Virus record (IMG/VR): IMGVR_UViG_3300030329_002091
Location: 1 to 54,714 of that record
Reading direction: 5' to 3' (one strand)
DNA length: 54,714 nucleotides
Source: a virus
The notes beneath the pieces were generated by a model. The model was given only the letters and a program-made list of their open reading frames with translations, did not search any database and was not told the origin of the DNA. Position 1 is the first letter of the stretch, and each line of letters opens with the position of its first letter. Positions 6,954-15,242 of the stretch are shown here, piece by piece. The position numbers and the translations under genes were made by a program.

Positions 6954-7135
6954 CTACAGTAAAAAATATGGCTTATTGGAGAGCTAAAAATAATTGTAAA
7001 GCAGATGGTTCGTATGATGGTGGAAGCTTAAAAGCTAAAAGATCACCAATGAAAAATTATAAAAATCCACAAGATTACGAAATTTTTAACATGGGTAACA
7101 AAGCTACACCTGTAAAAAAGAAGAAAAAATATTAA
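6950..7135 (+). CDS. Small tag-like basic protein (61 aa)
   Basis: The ATG at 6950 overlaps the previous stop (ATGA). A second in-frame ATG at 6968 gives MAYWRAKNN, which fits the MAY/MAF start of the family better. SPMKN and ATPVKKKKKY recall the PxK motifs, and the C-terminus is a Lys run. Function unknown; it sits directly before another family member with no gap. Confidence 0.6.
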   Translation: MTTVKNMAYWRAKNNCKADGSYDGGSLKAKRSPMKNYKNPQDYEIFNMGNKATPVKKKKKY

Positions 7136-7921
7136 ATGGCTTATAGACAAAAAAAACCTACATTTTTTGGAAGTGCTTTAAAACAATATTATAGTTACGA
7201 AAACGAATCTAAAACAGAAATATCTAAAGAAGAGTTTATAAAGCAATCAAATAGCCTTAAGCATGTTGGTGCTGAAGGTAAGGCTGCTATTGACCTTTGG
7301 AAATCTTCTTTAATGGGTAAAACTGGTATACATGAAATAGACGCAATGTCTAAACATGATAAACAAAACGAGTATTCAAGAGTATTAAAAAAATACCAAA
7401 CTCCTAAAGAAAATCTTACTAAAGAAGAAATGGACAACGCTAAAGAAGTGTCTCCAACAAAAAGTTTAGATGATATGATACTATCAGGCGCTGGAAAAAT
7501 AGGTACACATAAATATACTTCTGGCTCTAGATCTTATAGAGGAACTTGGGACGTAGACACAATGATGAATAAGCCACCAAAGAAAGATGACTTAATAGAT
7601 AAAAACGGTGGGGACGATAAAGACAATGGAGGTGGAGACGGCTCGAATGGAGGTGGTATAAAAAAACCTAATTTTGGAAAATTAAAATTTCCTAAATTTA
7701 AGAAAAATACAAACTCTAAACAAAAACAATATATCACAACAGCTTGTCCTGTTTTTGGAGAACCAGGTTCGGCTAGTTACAGAGCTGGTATGTTAGAAAA
7801 TAAACGTAGTATGTCTAAAGCAGATTGGAAAATATTTAAAAGACAACAGAGAGATAAACATAAAAAAGGAAAAGGACACAAAGGTCTTTTTGGTGATCTC
7901 CAAAGAAACACAATGATATAG
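7136..7921 (+). CDS. Tag-family protein MAYRQKKP with RGTWDVD motif (261 aa)
   Basis: Begins MAYRQKKPTFFGSALKQ. A SPTKS element lies mid-protein and a YRGTWDVDTMM motif is at about residues 134-144 (7538-7564). Nearly the same RGTWDVD occurs near the start of the 33472 protein in the ejection-gene region. An Asp/Gly-rich low-complexity linker (about residues 154-175) precedes a Lys-rich C-terminal part with ITTACPVFGEPGSASY. Function unknown; the shared motif ties this cluster to virion proteins. Confidence 0.7.
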   Translation: MAYRQKKPTFFGSALKQYYSYENESKTEISKEEFIKQSNSLKHVGAEGKAAIDLWKSSLMGKTGIHEIDAMSKHDKQNEYSRVLKKYQTPKENLTKEEMDNAKEVSPTKSLDDMILSGAGKIGTHKYTSGSRSYRGTWDVDTMMNKPPKKDDLIDKNGGDDKDNGGGDGSNGGGIKKPNFGKLKFPKFKKNTNSKQKQYITTACPVFGEPGSASYRAGMLENKRSMSKADWKIFKRQQRDKHKKGKGHKGLFGDLQRNTMI

Positions 7922-7922
7922 T

Positions 7923-8282
7923 ATGGGATATAAAATGGGATCACAATCCAGAACACCCTGGAAAGTAATAAAAAAGAAATTAGGACACGGTATATTAGGA
8001 GAAGCAAATAACGATGGTACTATATTCGTAGATAAAAGTATACCAAGTGGAAGTAAAAAAGAAAAAGAAGTTGTTGCTCATGAAGGAAAACATATGGATG
8101 ATATGCAATCTGGAGTTTTAGCTTATGGAGATGACTTTATTAGATATAAAAACAAAACATACCATAGAAAAGATGGTAAAATAAATTATAACGGCAATTG
8201 GCTTCCAGAAGGTAGCAAACAATTCCCTTGGGAAAAAGTGGCTTACAAAGAAGGTAATAAAGCAAAAAATCAAAATTCATGA
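7923..8282 (+). CDS. Mini zinc-metalloprotease-like protein (119 aa)
   Basis: Starts MGYKMGSQSRTPWK, a loose version of the family tag. AHEGKHMDD carries HExxH (His53, Glu54, His57), and a C-terminal PWEKVAY (Glu104) resembles the third-ligand region of many gluzincins. That arrangement is enough for a minimal zinc peptidase fold, though some small HExxH proteins are inactive. No signal peptide. Lying among the PxKQ proteins, it could process them or the capsid; substrate unknown. It ends overlapping the 8279 gene by 4 bp. Confidence 0.6.
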   Translation: MGYKMGSQSRTPWKVIKKKLGHGILGEANNDGTIFVDKSIPSGSKKEKEVVAHEGKHMDDMQSGVLAYGDDFIRYKNKTYHRKDGKINYNGNWLPEGSKQFPWEKVAYKEGNKAKNQNS

Positions 8283-9982
8283 AAAAAAGATCAGGTTTTA
8301 AATTAAAATCATCATTAAAATTTGGACAAAAATCAGCGTTTAAATTAAAAACGTATAATAGTCCTAATAAACAGAAAAGTCCAGTTAAACAAAATGCTGT
8401 GGCAGATCCAAATATAGCTAATCCTAAAACTAAAGTTGAGCATAGTACTCCTAGTGATAAAACGTACGAAATGTTAAAAGAATGGTTAATGACAACAAAA
8501 GGATTTAATCAAGAAGACGCTGATCACATGATCAAAGACGGTGCTTATACAATGAAAGACGTCATAAAAGACATGGGTATGGATAAAGATGTTCCAGCTG
8601 AACCAAAAGGTAAAAAATCAGAAGGTGCTCCAAGTAAACAACTAAAAGATAAAGGAAAAGAAACTGGAGAAACTCAAGAGACTTGGGAGCCAGCTTATGA
8701 AGGTGGTGATCATAGTTGGAAAGATCTTCAAAAAATGAGTGATAAAGATATAATGAAAAATTGGCCTGATGTTGGTAAACATATTATAGAAGATCTTCAT
8801 AAAAAAGGTTATAGAAAAAAGAAAGGAGAGGCTGGACCTTTAAGACAAGAAGGACCTATAACTAAAGAAAATATACCATCAATTGATGTAAAAGAAGGAG
8901 GAAGTGGCGCTTGGGTATATAAAGGTAGTAACTTACATGAAAGACTTAATGACTATGAAGATAGAATAGGATTTATCTTAGAAGATATTTGGGATAAACA
9001 ACCTGGACCTGCTAATGCGCCTGTAGACGAATCACACGCAACCCCAGAACAAGCTAAGGCTCTAAAGACATTGAGAATGGAAAGAGATATAATTCATAAA
9101 AGACTACTAAATCAAAGAGAAGGAAATATAAAACCAGGATATACAGAAGGCGAAAGAGATAAATCTAAAGATGAATCGTATGATAAAAAACCTCCATTGA
9201 AACAAACTAAAAATAAATTAAAATTAGATTTATCAAAGCCAGAAGATGTGGCTATAAAAGAAAGGATGATGGAGATGTTTGGAACTACTGATCTCGATGC
9301 TATATGGGAATATAATAAAAAACTTACGCGTTCTAAAAAGAAAACAAACAAAAAGAAAAACTTAACAAAAGATGGACATCTTAATTTAAGTTATTTCCAA
9401 TCAGACGAAGAAGGTCCAGATTTAACAAAAAAACTAATACCTTCAAAAAAAGCAGCTCCAAATAAACAAATAAATCCAGATAAATATAGAAACATGAGTA
9501 ATGAAGAGCTAAATAAAATTAATATTCATGATTTAGGTAAAGATAATTTTAGAGGAACTGCTGCTGAATATGTAAAAAAATATGGATTTACAAAAGATAT
9601 AATGAAGCATTTCGCTAAAGAACTTCCTAAGGCTGTAAAAAGAGGAGTTAAAAAATCAATTTCTCCAGAAGGAGTATTTGCTGTGCCTAAAGCTATCATC
9701 AAAACAGGTAAAAGATTTTTAGCTCCAACTAAACAAACTAAAAGCGGAAAAGGTAATATTTTTACAAAAAAAGGTAGAAATCAAAGAGTAGTCAATAAGT
9801 TTAATAAACTTGAAGATAAACAATTAAAAAGTAACGCTAAGTTAAATGAATATGGTACTGTTAGAGAGCTTAATAAATTTAGTAGAATAAGTAAAAGAAA
9901 GGATAAAGTAGAGAAAAAAATTCACAAAAAAGGATTAGAGCTAACTAGAAATAAAAAAGGTAAATTAGACTTTAAAAAATAA
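8279..9982 (+). CDS. Large PxKQ-repeat basic protein (567 aa)
   Basis: The longest member of the PxKQ set. After MKKRSGFKLKSSLKFG it has PxKQ motifs with Pro at residues 29, 35, 118, 306, 394 and 483. The last opens the 25-codon cassette shared with the 534 gene. Segments between motifs are unlike each other and mostly charged, as if separate modules were joined by a common linker. Lys-rich throughout, with no signal peptide or membrane helix. Could be a polyprotein-like virion cargo or a scaffold of short modules; unproven. The start overlaps the upstream stop (ATGA). Confidence 0.75.
   Translation: MKKRSGFKLKSSLKFGQKSAFKLKTYNSPNKQKSPVKQNAVADPNIANPKTKVEHSTPSDKTYEMLKEWLMTTKGFNQEDADHMIKDGAYTMKDVIKDMGMDKDVPAEPKGKKSEGAPSKQLKDKGKETGETQETWEPAYEGGDHSWKDLQKMSDKDIMKNWPDVGKHIIEDLHKKGYRKKKGEAGPLRQEGPITKENIPSIDVKEGGSGAWVYKGSNLHERLNDYEDRIGFILEDIWDKQPGPANAPVDESHATPEQAKALKTLRMERDIIHKRLLNQREGNIKPGYTEGERDKSKDESYDKKPPLKQTKNKLKLDLSKPEDVAIKERMMEMFGTTDLDAIWEYNKKLTRSKKKTNKKKNLTKDGHLNLSYFQSDEEGPDLTKKLIPSKKAAPNKQINPDKYRNMSNEELNKINIHDLGKDNFRGTAAEYVKKYGFTKDIMKHFAKELPKAVKRGVKKSISPEGVFAVPKAIIKTGKRFLAPTKQTKSGKGNIFTKKGRNQRVVNKFNKLEDKQLKSNAKLNEYGTVRELNKFSRISKRKDKVEKKIHKKGLELTRNKKGKLDFKK
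9725..9799 (+). repeat. 25-codon cassette shared with 867-941 (copy 2)
   Basis: Residues 483-507 of the 8279 gene, PTKQTKSGKGNIFTKKGR plus basic tail. It matches the cassette in the 534 gene with mostly synonymous nucleotide changes and few amino-acid replacements. Confidence 0.85.
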
Positions 9983-9985
9983 AAA

Positions 9986-10378
9986 ATGAATATATTAGGA
10001 ATGTTAACTGGCGGAGGAGCTAAAGATCTTGTAAAAGGTGTAGGTGGTGTAATTGATAGTTTACATACATCTGAAGAAGAAAAGCTTGAAGCTAATCAAA
10101 AAATAAAAGAGTTAGTATCCAACTACGAGGTAGAAATGGAGAAAACCATAACAGAAAGATGGAAAGTAGATATGAATTCAGATTCATGGCTTTCTAAAAA
10201 TATACGACCTATGGTTCTTATATTTCTAGTAGTAGCAACAGTATTAATGATATTTATCGATGCTGGTGTAGTACAATTTGAGGTTAAAGACACGTGGGTT
10301 GATTTATTACAATTAGTATTAATAACGGTGATCGGTGCTTATTTTGGCGGTAGATCACTAGAAAAAGTAAAAAAATAA
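9986..10378 (+). CDS. Holin-like membrane protein (3TM holin family type)
   Basis: 130 aa. A Gly-rich N-terminal segment is followed by a charged helix (residues 25-65), then hydrophobic segments at about 75-95 and 103-120, and a basic C-terminus (RSLEKVKK). The 'NIRPMVL' turn before the first strong helix is typical of the holin family of gene-transfer agents and many phages. It would permeabilise the inner membrane to release the endolysin (candidate at 51660). It lies far from the endolysin, unlike a compact lysis cassette. Confidence 0.75.
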   Translation: MNILGMLTGGGAKDLVKGVGGVIDSLHTSEEEKLEANQKIKELVSNYEVEMEKTITERWKVDMNSDSWLSKNIRPMVLIFLVVATVLMIFIDAGVVQFEVKDTWVDLLQLVLITVIGAYFGGRSLEKVKK

Positions 10379-10382
10379 AAAT

Positions 10383-11015
10383 ATGGGATCAAAAAGTGAT
10401 GTAGTAGATTATGGCTTTGGCCAAATGGGAAGCATGCTAGTAGATGGAACTAGCGCGTTTTACCCACCTAAAGGAATGGTTATAGTAGCTATAACTTCTT
10501 TATCAGATTCAACAGCGTTTAACGCTACCAATGGTTTAGTTTCAGATTTAGAAACTTATTCTGACAATAATAATAGTCCTTGGATATCAACTGATGCAGA
10601 TGCTCATGGTACTGGAGAAGCAGCTGCTCAAAACGGTCATACAGATGGAAGCAGCAACGCAGATGGAGTTATTACACTAGCTAGTGCTGATGCTACAATA
10701 AAACCAGGTATGATAGTAGAATCAGCAACTATGTGCCCTAGGAGTTTAACTAATCCTTACATGGTTAAATCTATAGATAGTACTACTTTAACAGTTACTA
10801 AAAAGGATAATTACCATAAGCAAACTATAGATGTTGCAGGTGAATTAGCGTCTGGAGCTGCAGAACCGGTGTATTTTTTCCGTACTCATGGACAAGGTTT
10901 TGGTGGTGTAGAAATGGACGCTTCAAATACTATACCAAAAGGAATTAGTATATACGGTAGATGGACGGCTGGTAAACTAGCAGGTGGAGCAGTAATAGTT
11001 TATTTCGGAGTATAA
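10383..11015 (+). CDS. Virion-like beta-rich protein (210 aa)
   Basis: Gly/Ala/Thr/Ser-rich soluble protein with segments such as GMIVESATMCPRSL and STTLTVTKKDNY that look like an OB- or Ig-type beta barrel, and an ending GKLAGGAVIVYFGV typical of small phage decoration proteins. No membrane segment or signal. It is followed without gap by the LamG-like gene (TAATG overlap). Candidate head decoration protein; not proven. Confidence 0.55.
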   Translation: MGSKSDVVDYGFGQMGSMLVDGTSAFYPPKGMVIVAITSLSDSTAFNATNGLVSDLETYSDNNNSPWISTDADAHGTGEAAAQNGHTDGSSNADGVITLASADATIKPGMIVESATMCPRSLTNPYMVKSIDSTTLTVTKKDNYHKQTIDVAGELASGAAEPVYFFRTHGQGFGGVEMDASNTIPKGISIYGRWTAGKLAGGAVIVYFGV

Positions 11016-11719
11016 TGTTAGGACTAGCGAATAGTATAACAGGAGGTGTACTTTCAGGTTTTGAACCTACAAGCGTTAGTAATTTATCGATGTGGTTAAA
11101 GAATGACACTGGTATTACGGCAGCAAAATGGGAAGATCAATCTGGTAATGACAACTTTATTTCACAAAGTTCTACTGGTGATCAAGCAACTGTAACAGCC
11201 GGTGGTTATGACTTTGAGGGAGATCAAGATGATCATTACGATATTCAAACAGCTATTGATTTAGGAACAACTAATGCTTTCACGGTATTCGTTGTTGTAA
11301 AATTAGAAAGTTACGACTCACAAAACACTTTATTAAGTGTAACATCTGGTAATGATAGATTTTTAGAGTTTCAAAACGCTGATCAAATGAGATATAGACA
11401 AAGTGGTACAACAGCTGTATTAAAATTTGAAGAGGAAGGAATGTTTCCATTGACCACAAAAATGCTAATAACTTTCAATAAACATACCGATAGAAATATA
11501 CGTGTTTATAAAAACGGCACTATATTAACCCAAGGAGAATCAACTGGAGTCCCAGTTGGAAGCGGCGCTTTTTTAGCAAATCAATTTGGTGGAAGATCTA
11601 GCGGTCCTGATAGAGATTTTGATGGAATTATCTATGAATTTTTACTCTATGAAGCGACTTTATCAGCAGGAGATTTAAGTGATATGCATGACTATTTGAC
11701 AACAAAACACGGTTTATAA
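11015..11719 (+). CDS. LamG/concanavalin-like lectin domain protein (234 aa)
   Basis: After a short Gly-rich N-terminus, LSMWLKNDTGI and KWEDQSGNDN start a jelly-roll typical of LamG-type domains of marine Bacteroidota and phages. Later strands include AFTVFVVVKLES and RNIRVYKNGT, and the family ending IIYEFLLYEATLS with a final helix SDMHDYLTTKHG is present. Such domains bind sugars, so this is a candidate receptor-binding or capsid-surface protein. Its start overlaps the previous stop by one base. Confidence 0.7.
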   Translation: MLGLANSITGGVLSGFEPTSVSNLSMWLKNDTGITAAKWEDQSGNDNFISQSSTGDQATVTAGGYDFEGDQDDHYDIQTAIDLGTTNAFTVFVVVKLESYDSQNTLLSVTSGNDRFLEFQNADQMRYRQSGTTAVLKFEEEGMFPLTTKMLITFNKHTDRNIRVYKNGTILTQGESTGVPVGSGAFLANQFGGRSSGPDRDFDGIIYEFLLYEATLSAGDLSDMHDYLTTKHGL

Positions 11720-11745
11720 AAAATAATTAAATAAAATAAAATAAA

Positions 11746-12009
11746 ATGGCAAAAAGAAAAACAAAAAAGGCTGAAAAGCCTACAAAAATCAGTATTGAAC
11801 ATTTAAGTAAATTACAACAGGTAATAAGTAGAATAAGTAAGGGTCAATTACAAATAGGTATACTACATACTAATATTCACGAGTTACTACATCATATAGC
11901 AGGATTAAACGACGAGTTAACGCTGTTACAACAAGAGTTTGAAAAGGATTATGGTACTATAGATATAAATGTTACTGACGGAACAATTAACTACAATGAA
12001 ACTAATTAG
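11746..12009 (+). CDS. Small coiled-coil protein (87 aa)
   Basis: Lys-rich start (MAKRKTKKAEKPTKISIEH) followed by a long helix with heptad Leu/Ile pattern (about residues 18-70), then a short strand-like end. The ATG follows a run of AAATA repeats, the A-rich start context typical here. Function unknown. Confidence 0.65.
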   Translation: MAKRKTKKAEKPTKISIEHLSKLQQVISRISKGQLQIGILHTNIHELLHHIAGLNDELTLLQQEFEKDYGTIDINVTDGTINYNETN

Positions 12010-12214
12010 AAAAATTACAGTAGGTAAAGACTACAAAGAAAACGCTATGCATTACGCTGTTGGACAAGAAGTATATGGTGGGCATACTATTTCTGATATA
12101 ATAGAAGAAAAAGACAAATATTCTATTTATATCAAAAAAAATAAAGATGTTTTACCATGGAAAGACTTTAATAAGAACATGGCAGTATCTATAGAATATA
12201 ATTTAGAATACTAA
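11996..12214 (+). CDS. Small hypothetical protein (72 aa)
   Basis: Start placed at ATG 11996, giving MKLIRKITVGKDY and a 14-bp overlap with the previous gene; an ATG at 11969 would add nine residues read through the upstream gene. The product is soluble with short beta strands (GQEVYGGHTISDII, KYSIYIKKN). The stop overlaps the next start (TAATG). Function unknown. Confidence 0.6.
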   Translation: MKLIRKITVGKDYKENAMHYAVGQEVYGGHTISDIIEEKDKYSIYIKKNKDVLPWKDFNKNMAVSIEYNLEY

Positions 12215-12804
12215 TGAAAGCGCCTTTTGACTTTGTTATAGAGCCAAAGGGTAATAGATACAACAATACTAAAAAAGTTGGCGACAAAGATCTTATTGTT
12301 AATGCTGAGATTTTTAATCACCAATATGTAAATAGAGAGGCGGTTGTTAAATCTATTCCTACAGCTTTTGAAACAGATATAAAACCTGGAGACACTATTA
12401 TAGTACATCATAATGTTTTTAGAAGATGGCACAATCAAAAAGGAATTGAAAAAAACAGTAGAAGTTATTTTAATGAAAATACTTATCTTGTAAAAGAAGA
12501 TCAAATATTTTTATATAAAAGAGAAAACAACTGGAAAGCCTATAAAGGTTATTGTTTTGTTCAACCTATAAAACAAAGAGATAAATTAAGTACAAATAAA
12601 GAAGAAAACTGTATAGGTATTGTAAAATATACAGATGGAGCTTATAACGTGGGTGATTTAGTAGGTTTTATGCCTTTTTCAACTTATGAATTTGTAATCG
12701 ATGGAAAACGATTATATAGAGTTATGACACAATTTATTACAATTAAATATGAATATCAAGGAGACGAAGAAGAATATAATCCAAGCTGGGCAGAAAGCTG
12801 TTGA
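12214..12804 (+). CDS. Double GroES-like (Cpn10-fold) protein (196 aa)
   Basis: Two segments each read as a GroES-type fold. First: VNREAVVKSIPTAFE and PGDTIIVHH (Gly59-Asp60). Second: NCIGIVKYTDGAYNVGD (Gly147-Asp148), then FVIDGKRLYRV and a final strand. These match the order of GroES elements (core strand, vkvGD turn, idG hairpin, C-terminal strand). Neither half shows a clear mobile loop with GGIVL, so binding to GroEL is uncertain. It sits immediately before the terminase genes, unlike the groES at 5370, so a structural or specialised chaperone role is plausible. Confidence 0.55.
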   Translation: MKAPFDFVIEPKGNRYNNTKKVGDKDLIVNAEIFNHQYVNREAVVKSIPTAFETDIKPGDTIIVHHNVFRRWHNQKGIEKNSRSYFNENTYLVKEDQIFLYKRENNWKAYKGYCFVQPIKQRDKLSTNKEENCIGIVKYTDGAYNVGDLVGFMPFSTYEFVIDGKRLYRVMTQFITIKYEYQGDEEEYNPSWAESC

Positions 12805-13024
12805 TGAATTAATTAAAGTAGCAAAAGAACCAATAGTAGATTCAGATGATGATATATCTGCTGATCGATTAAAAAACGCAGCTGCTACTAAAAAACTAGC
12901 TATATTTGATGCGTTTGAAATACTAACTAGAATCCAAGAAGAAGAAAATCTTTTAGAAGGAAAAGAACCTGAAGAAAAGAAAGAAAGAACTTTTAAAGGA
13001 TTCGCTGAAGGTAGATCAAAATAA
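12749..13024 (+). CDS. Small helical protein upstream of TerL, candidate small terminase (91 aa)
   Basis: ATG 12749 is the only ATG near the start of this frame and overlaps the previous gene by 56 bp, unusually long here. The protein is all-helical and acidic (SDDDISADRLKNAAATKKL, FDAFEILTRIQEEENLL), ending in a basic tail. The stop overlaps the TerL start (TAATG). Size and position fit a small terminase subunit, but no helix-turn-helix is clear, so this is a positional guess. Confidence 0.45.
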   Translation: MNIKETKKNIIQAGQKAVDELIKVAKEPIVDSDDDISADRLKNAAATKKLAIFDAFEILTRIQEEENLLEGKEPEEKKERTFKGFAEGRSK

Positions 13025-15240
13025 TGTACGAGCAGACTTTATACAAAATAATAGAACCCATAAAACGTACCACTATAACCCGTATGAATAGAGGTAAAAA
13101 ATGGAAATATGGGTATAATAAAGAGCATGATGTTATTGTTATATCTAGAACTGGAGAAATTGGAGAAATACTAGATATTCAAAACCTCAAAATAGCACTA
13201 CCTAAAGAACCTAAAAACGTTTATAAGCATCCAAAAAATAAATGGGTTAAACAAGAGTATCCTAAAGAATTACAAAGGATTAAAAATATCTTTGATTGGA
13301 GAAACTATCCGGACGAACAAAAAGAACAATGGTACGATTATATAGACGAAGAGTTCAAAAGAAGAGATGATGGTTTTTGGTTTGTTAATAATTCTAAACC
13401 AATCTATATAACGGGTACTCATTATATGTATTTACAATGGAGTAAGATTGATGTTGGTGCTCCAGATTTTAGGGAAGCAAATAGGTTATTCTTTATATTT
13501 TGGGAAGCGTGTAAAGCAGATAAAAGATGTTACGGAATGTGCTATCTTAAAAACCGTAGATCAGGATTTTCTTTTATGTCAAGCGCGGAAACAGTTAATT
13601 TAGCCACTTTAGCAAGTGATAGTAGATATGGTATATTATCAAAAACAGGTGCAGATGCGAAAAAAATGTTTACAGATAAAGTTGTTCCTATATCAATTAA
13701 TTATCCGTTCTTTTTTAAACCTATACAAGATGGAATGGATCGTCCAAAATCCGAGTTGGCTTATCGTGTTCCCGCTAGTAAGTTTACGAGAAAGAAAATG
13801 TCAGCTACAGATGGCATGGAAGAAATGGAAGGCTTAGATACAACTATTGATTGGAAAAACACTGGAGACAATAGTTATGATGGGGAAAAACTAAACCTTT
13901 TAGTTCATGATGAAAGTGGTAAATGGGAGAGACCAGACAATATATTAAACAACTGGAGAGTTACAAAAACATGCTTACGATTAGGTAGTAGAATTGTTGG
14001 TAAATGTATGATGGGCTCTACTTCAAACGCATTAGATAAAGGTGGGGATAACTTTAAAAAACTATACAACGCATCAGATGTCACTAAAAGAAATAGAAAT
14101 GGTCAGACAAAATCTGGTCTATACTCTTTGTTTATCCCAATGGAATGGAACTACGAAGGATTTATTGATGAGCACGGATTTCCAGTATTTGATAATCCTG
14201 ACACAGACGTCTTTGACCCAGACGGTGAATTAATAGACATAGGAATAATAGAGCATTGGAATAATGAAGCGGAAGGATTAAAATCTGATCATGACGCGTT
14301 AAATGAATTTTATAGACAGTTTCCAAGAACTACAGAACATGCGTTTAGAGACGAGGCTGTTGGAAGTATATTTAATCTTATAAAAATATACGAACAAATA
14401 GATTATAATGAAGAAATGTCGAGTTCTGGATTATTCTCAACTGGAAACTTTCAATGGGTTAACGGTATTAAAGATTCGCAAGTAATATTTTATCCAGATG
14501 CAAAAGGAAGATTTAAAGTTAGTTGGACACCACAGATTCACCTTCAAAACAATATAGTAATTAAGAATGGTATAAAATACCCTGGCAATGAACATATGGG
14601 TGCCTTCGGGTGTGATAGTTACGATATATCAGGAACTGTAGATGGAGGAGGTTCAAAAGGAGCTTTACATGGTTTAACTAAATTCAGCATGGAAGACGCT
14701 CCTTCTAGTAGTTTCTTTTTAGAATATTTGTCTAGACCACCAACTGCAGAAATGTTTTTTGAAGATGTACTAATGGCAATAGTATTTTATGGAATGCCAA
14801 TATTAGTAGAAAATAACAAACCTAGATTACTTTATTATCTTAGAAGAAGAGGATATAGAGGGTTTAGTATGAATAGACCTGATAAAGTTTGGAACAAATT
14901 ATCGGTCGCAGAAAAAGAGGTTGGAGGTATACCAAACTCAAGTGAAGACATTAAACAGGCCCACGCGGCTGCTATTGAGATGTATATACAAGATCATATT
15001 GGTTTAAAAAAAGATGGTTCTTACGGAGATTTTTACTTTAATAAAACATTAAACGATTGGAGTAGATTTGATATAACTAAAAGAACTAAATATGATGCAA
15101 CAATAAGTTCCGGATTAGCTATAATGGCATGTAATAGGCATTTATACGCGCCAAACGCTAAAGTAGAAAAACCAAAGTTAGATATTAACATTGCTAAATA
15201 TTCAAATAGAGGTAATGTTTCAAAATTAATTAAAAAATAA
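13024..15240 (+). CDS. terL: Terminase large subunit
   Basis: DNA-packaging motor, 738 aa. The ATPase has a lambda gpA-type P-loop, KNRRSGFS, with the Lys (176) at the front instead of a GKS/T end, and a Walker B LNLLVHDE (Asp296, Glu297). The C-terminal nuclease region has FGCDSYDISGT (Asp531, Asp534) with later acidic residues. It docks on the portal encoded 2 bp downstream and cuts concatemeric DNA into heads. The order TerL, portal, scaffold, capsid is the classic tailed-phage head module. Confidence 0.88.
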   Translation: MYEQTLYKIIEPIKRTTITRMNRGKKWKYGYNKEHDVIVISRTGEIGEILDIQNLKIALPKEPKNVYKHPKNKWVKQEYPKELQRIKNIFDWRNYPDEQKEQWYDYIDEEFKRRDDGFWFVNNSKPIYITGTHYMYLQWSKIDVGAPDFREANRLFFIFWEACKADKRCYGMCYLKNRRSGFSFMSSAETVNLATLASDSRYGILSKTGADAKKMFTDKVVPISINYPFFFKPIQDGMDRPKSELAYRVPASKFTRKKMSATDGMEEMEGLDTTIDWKNTGDNSYDGEKLNLLVHDESGKWERPDNILNNWRVTKTCLRLGSRIVGKCMMGSTSNALDKGGDNFKKLYNASDVTKRNRNGQTKSGLYSLFIPMEWNYEGFIDEHGFPVFDNPDTDVFDPDGELIDIGIIEHWNNEAEGLKSDHDALNEFYRQFPRTTEHAFRDEAVGSIFNLIKIYEQIDYNEEMSSSGLFSTGNFQWVNGIKDSQVIFYPDAKGRFKVSWTPQIHLQNNIVIKNGIKYPGNEHMGAFGCDSYDISGTVDGGGSKGALHGLTKFSMEDAPSSSFFLEYLSRPPTAEMFFEDVLMAIVFYGMPILVENNKPRLLYYLRRRGYRGFSMNRPDKVWNKLSVAEKEVGGIPNSSEDIKQAHAAAIEMYIQDHIGLKKDGSYGDFYFNKTLNDWSRFDITKRTKYDATISSGLAIMACNRHLYAPNAKVEKPKLDINIAKYSNRGNVSKLIKK

Positions 15241-15242
15241 AT

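Noticed and set aside
12749-12804. Frameshift joining the 12214 and 12749 genes
   Set aside because: Each has its own complete fold-like pattern and ATG; the 12214 protein already ends after its second GroES-like domain.
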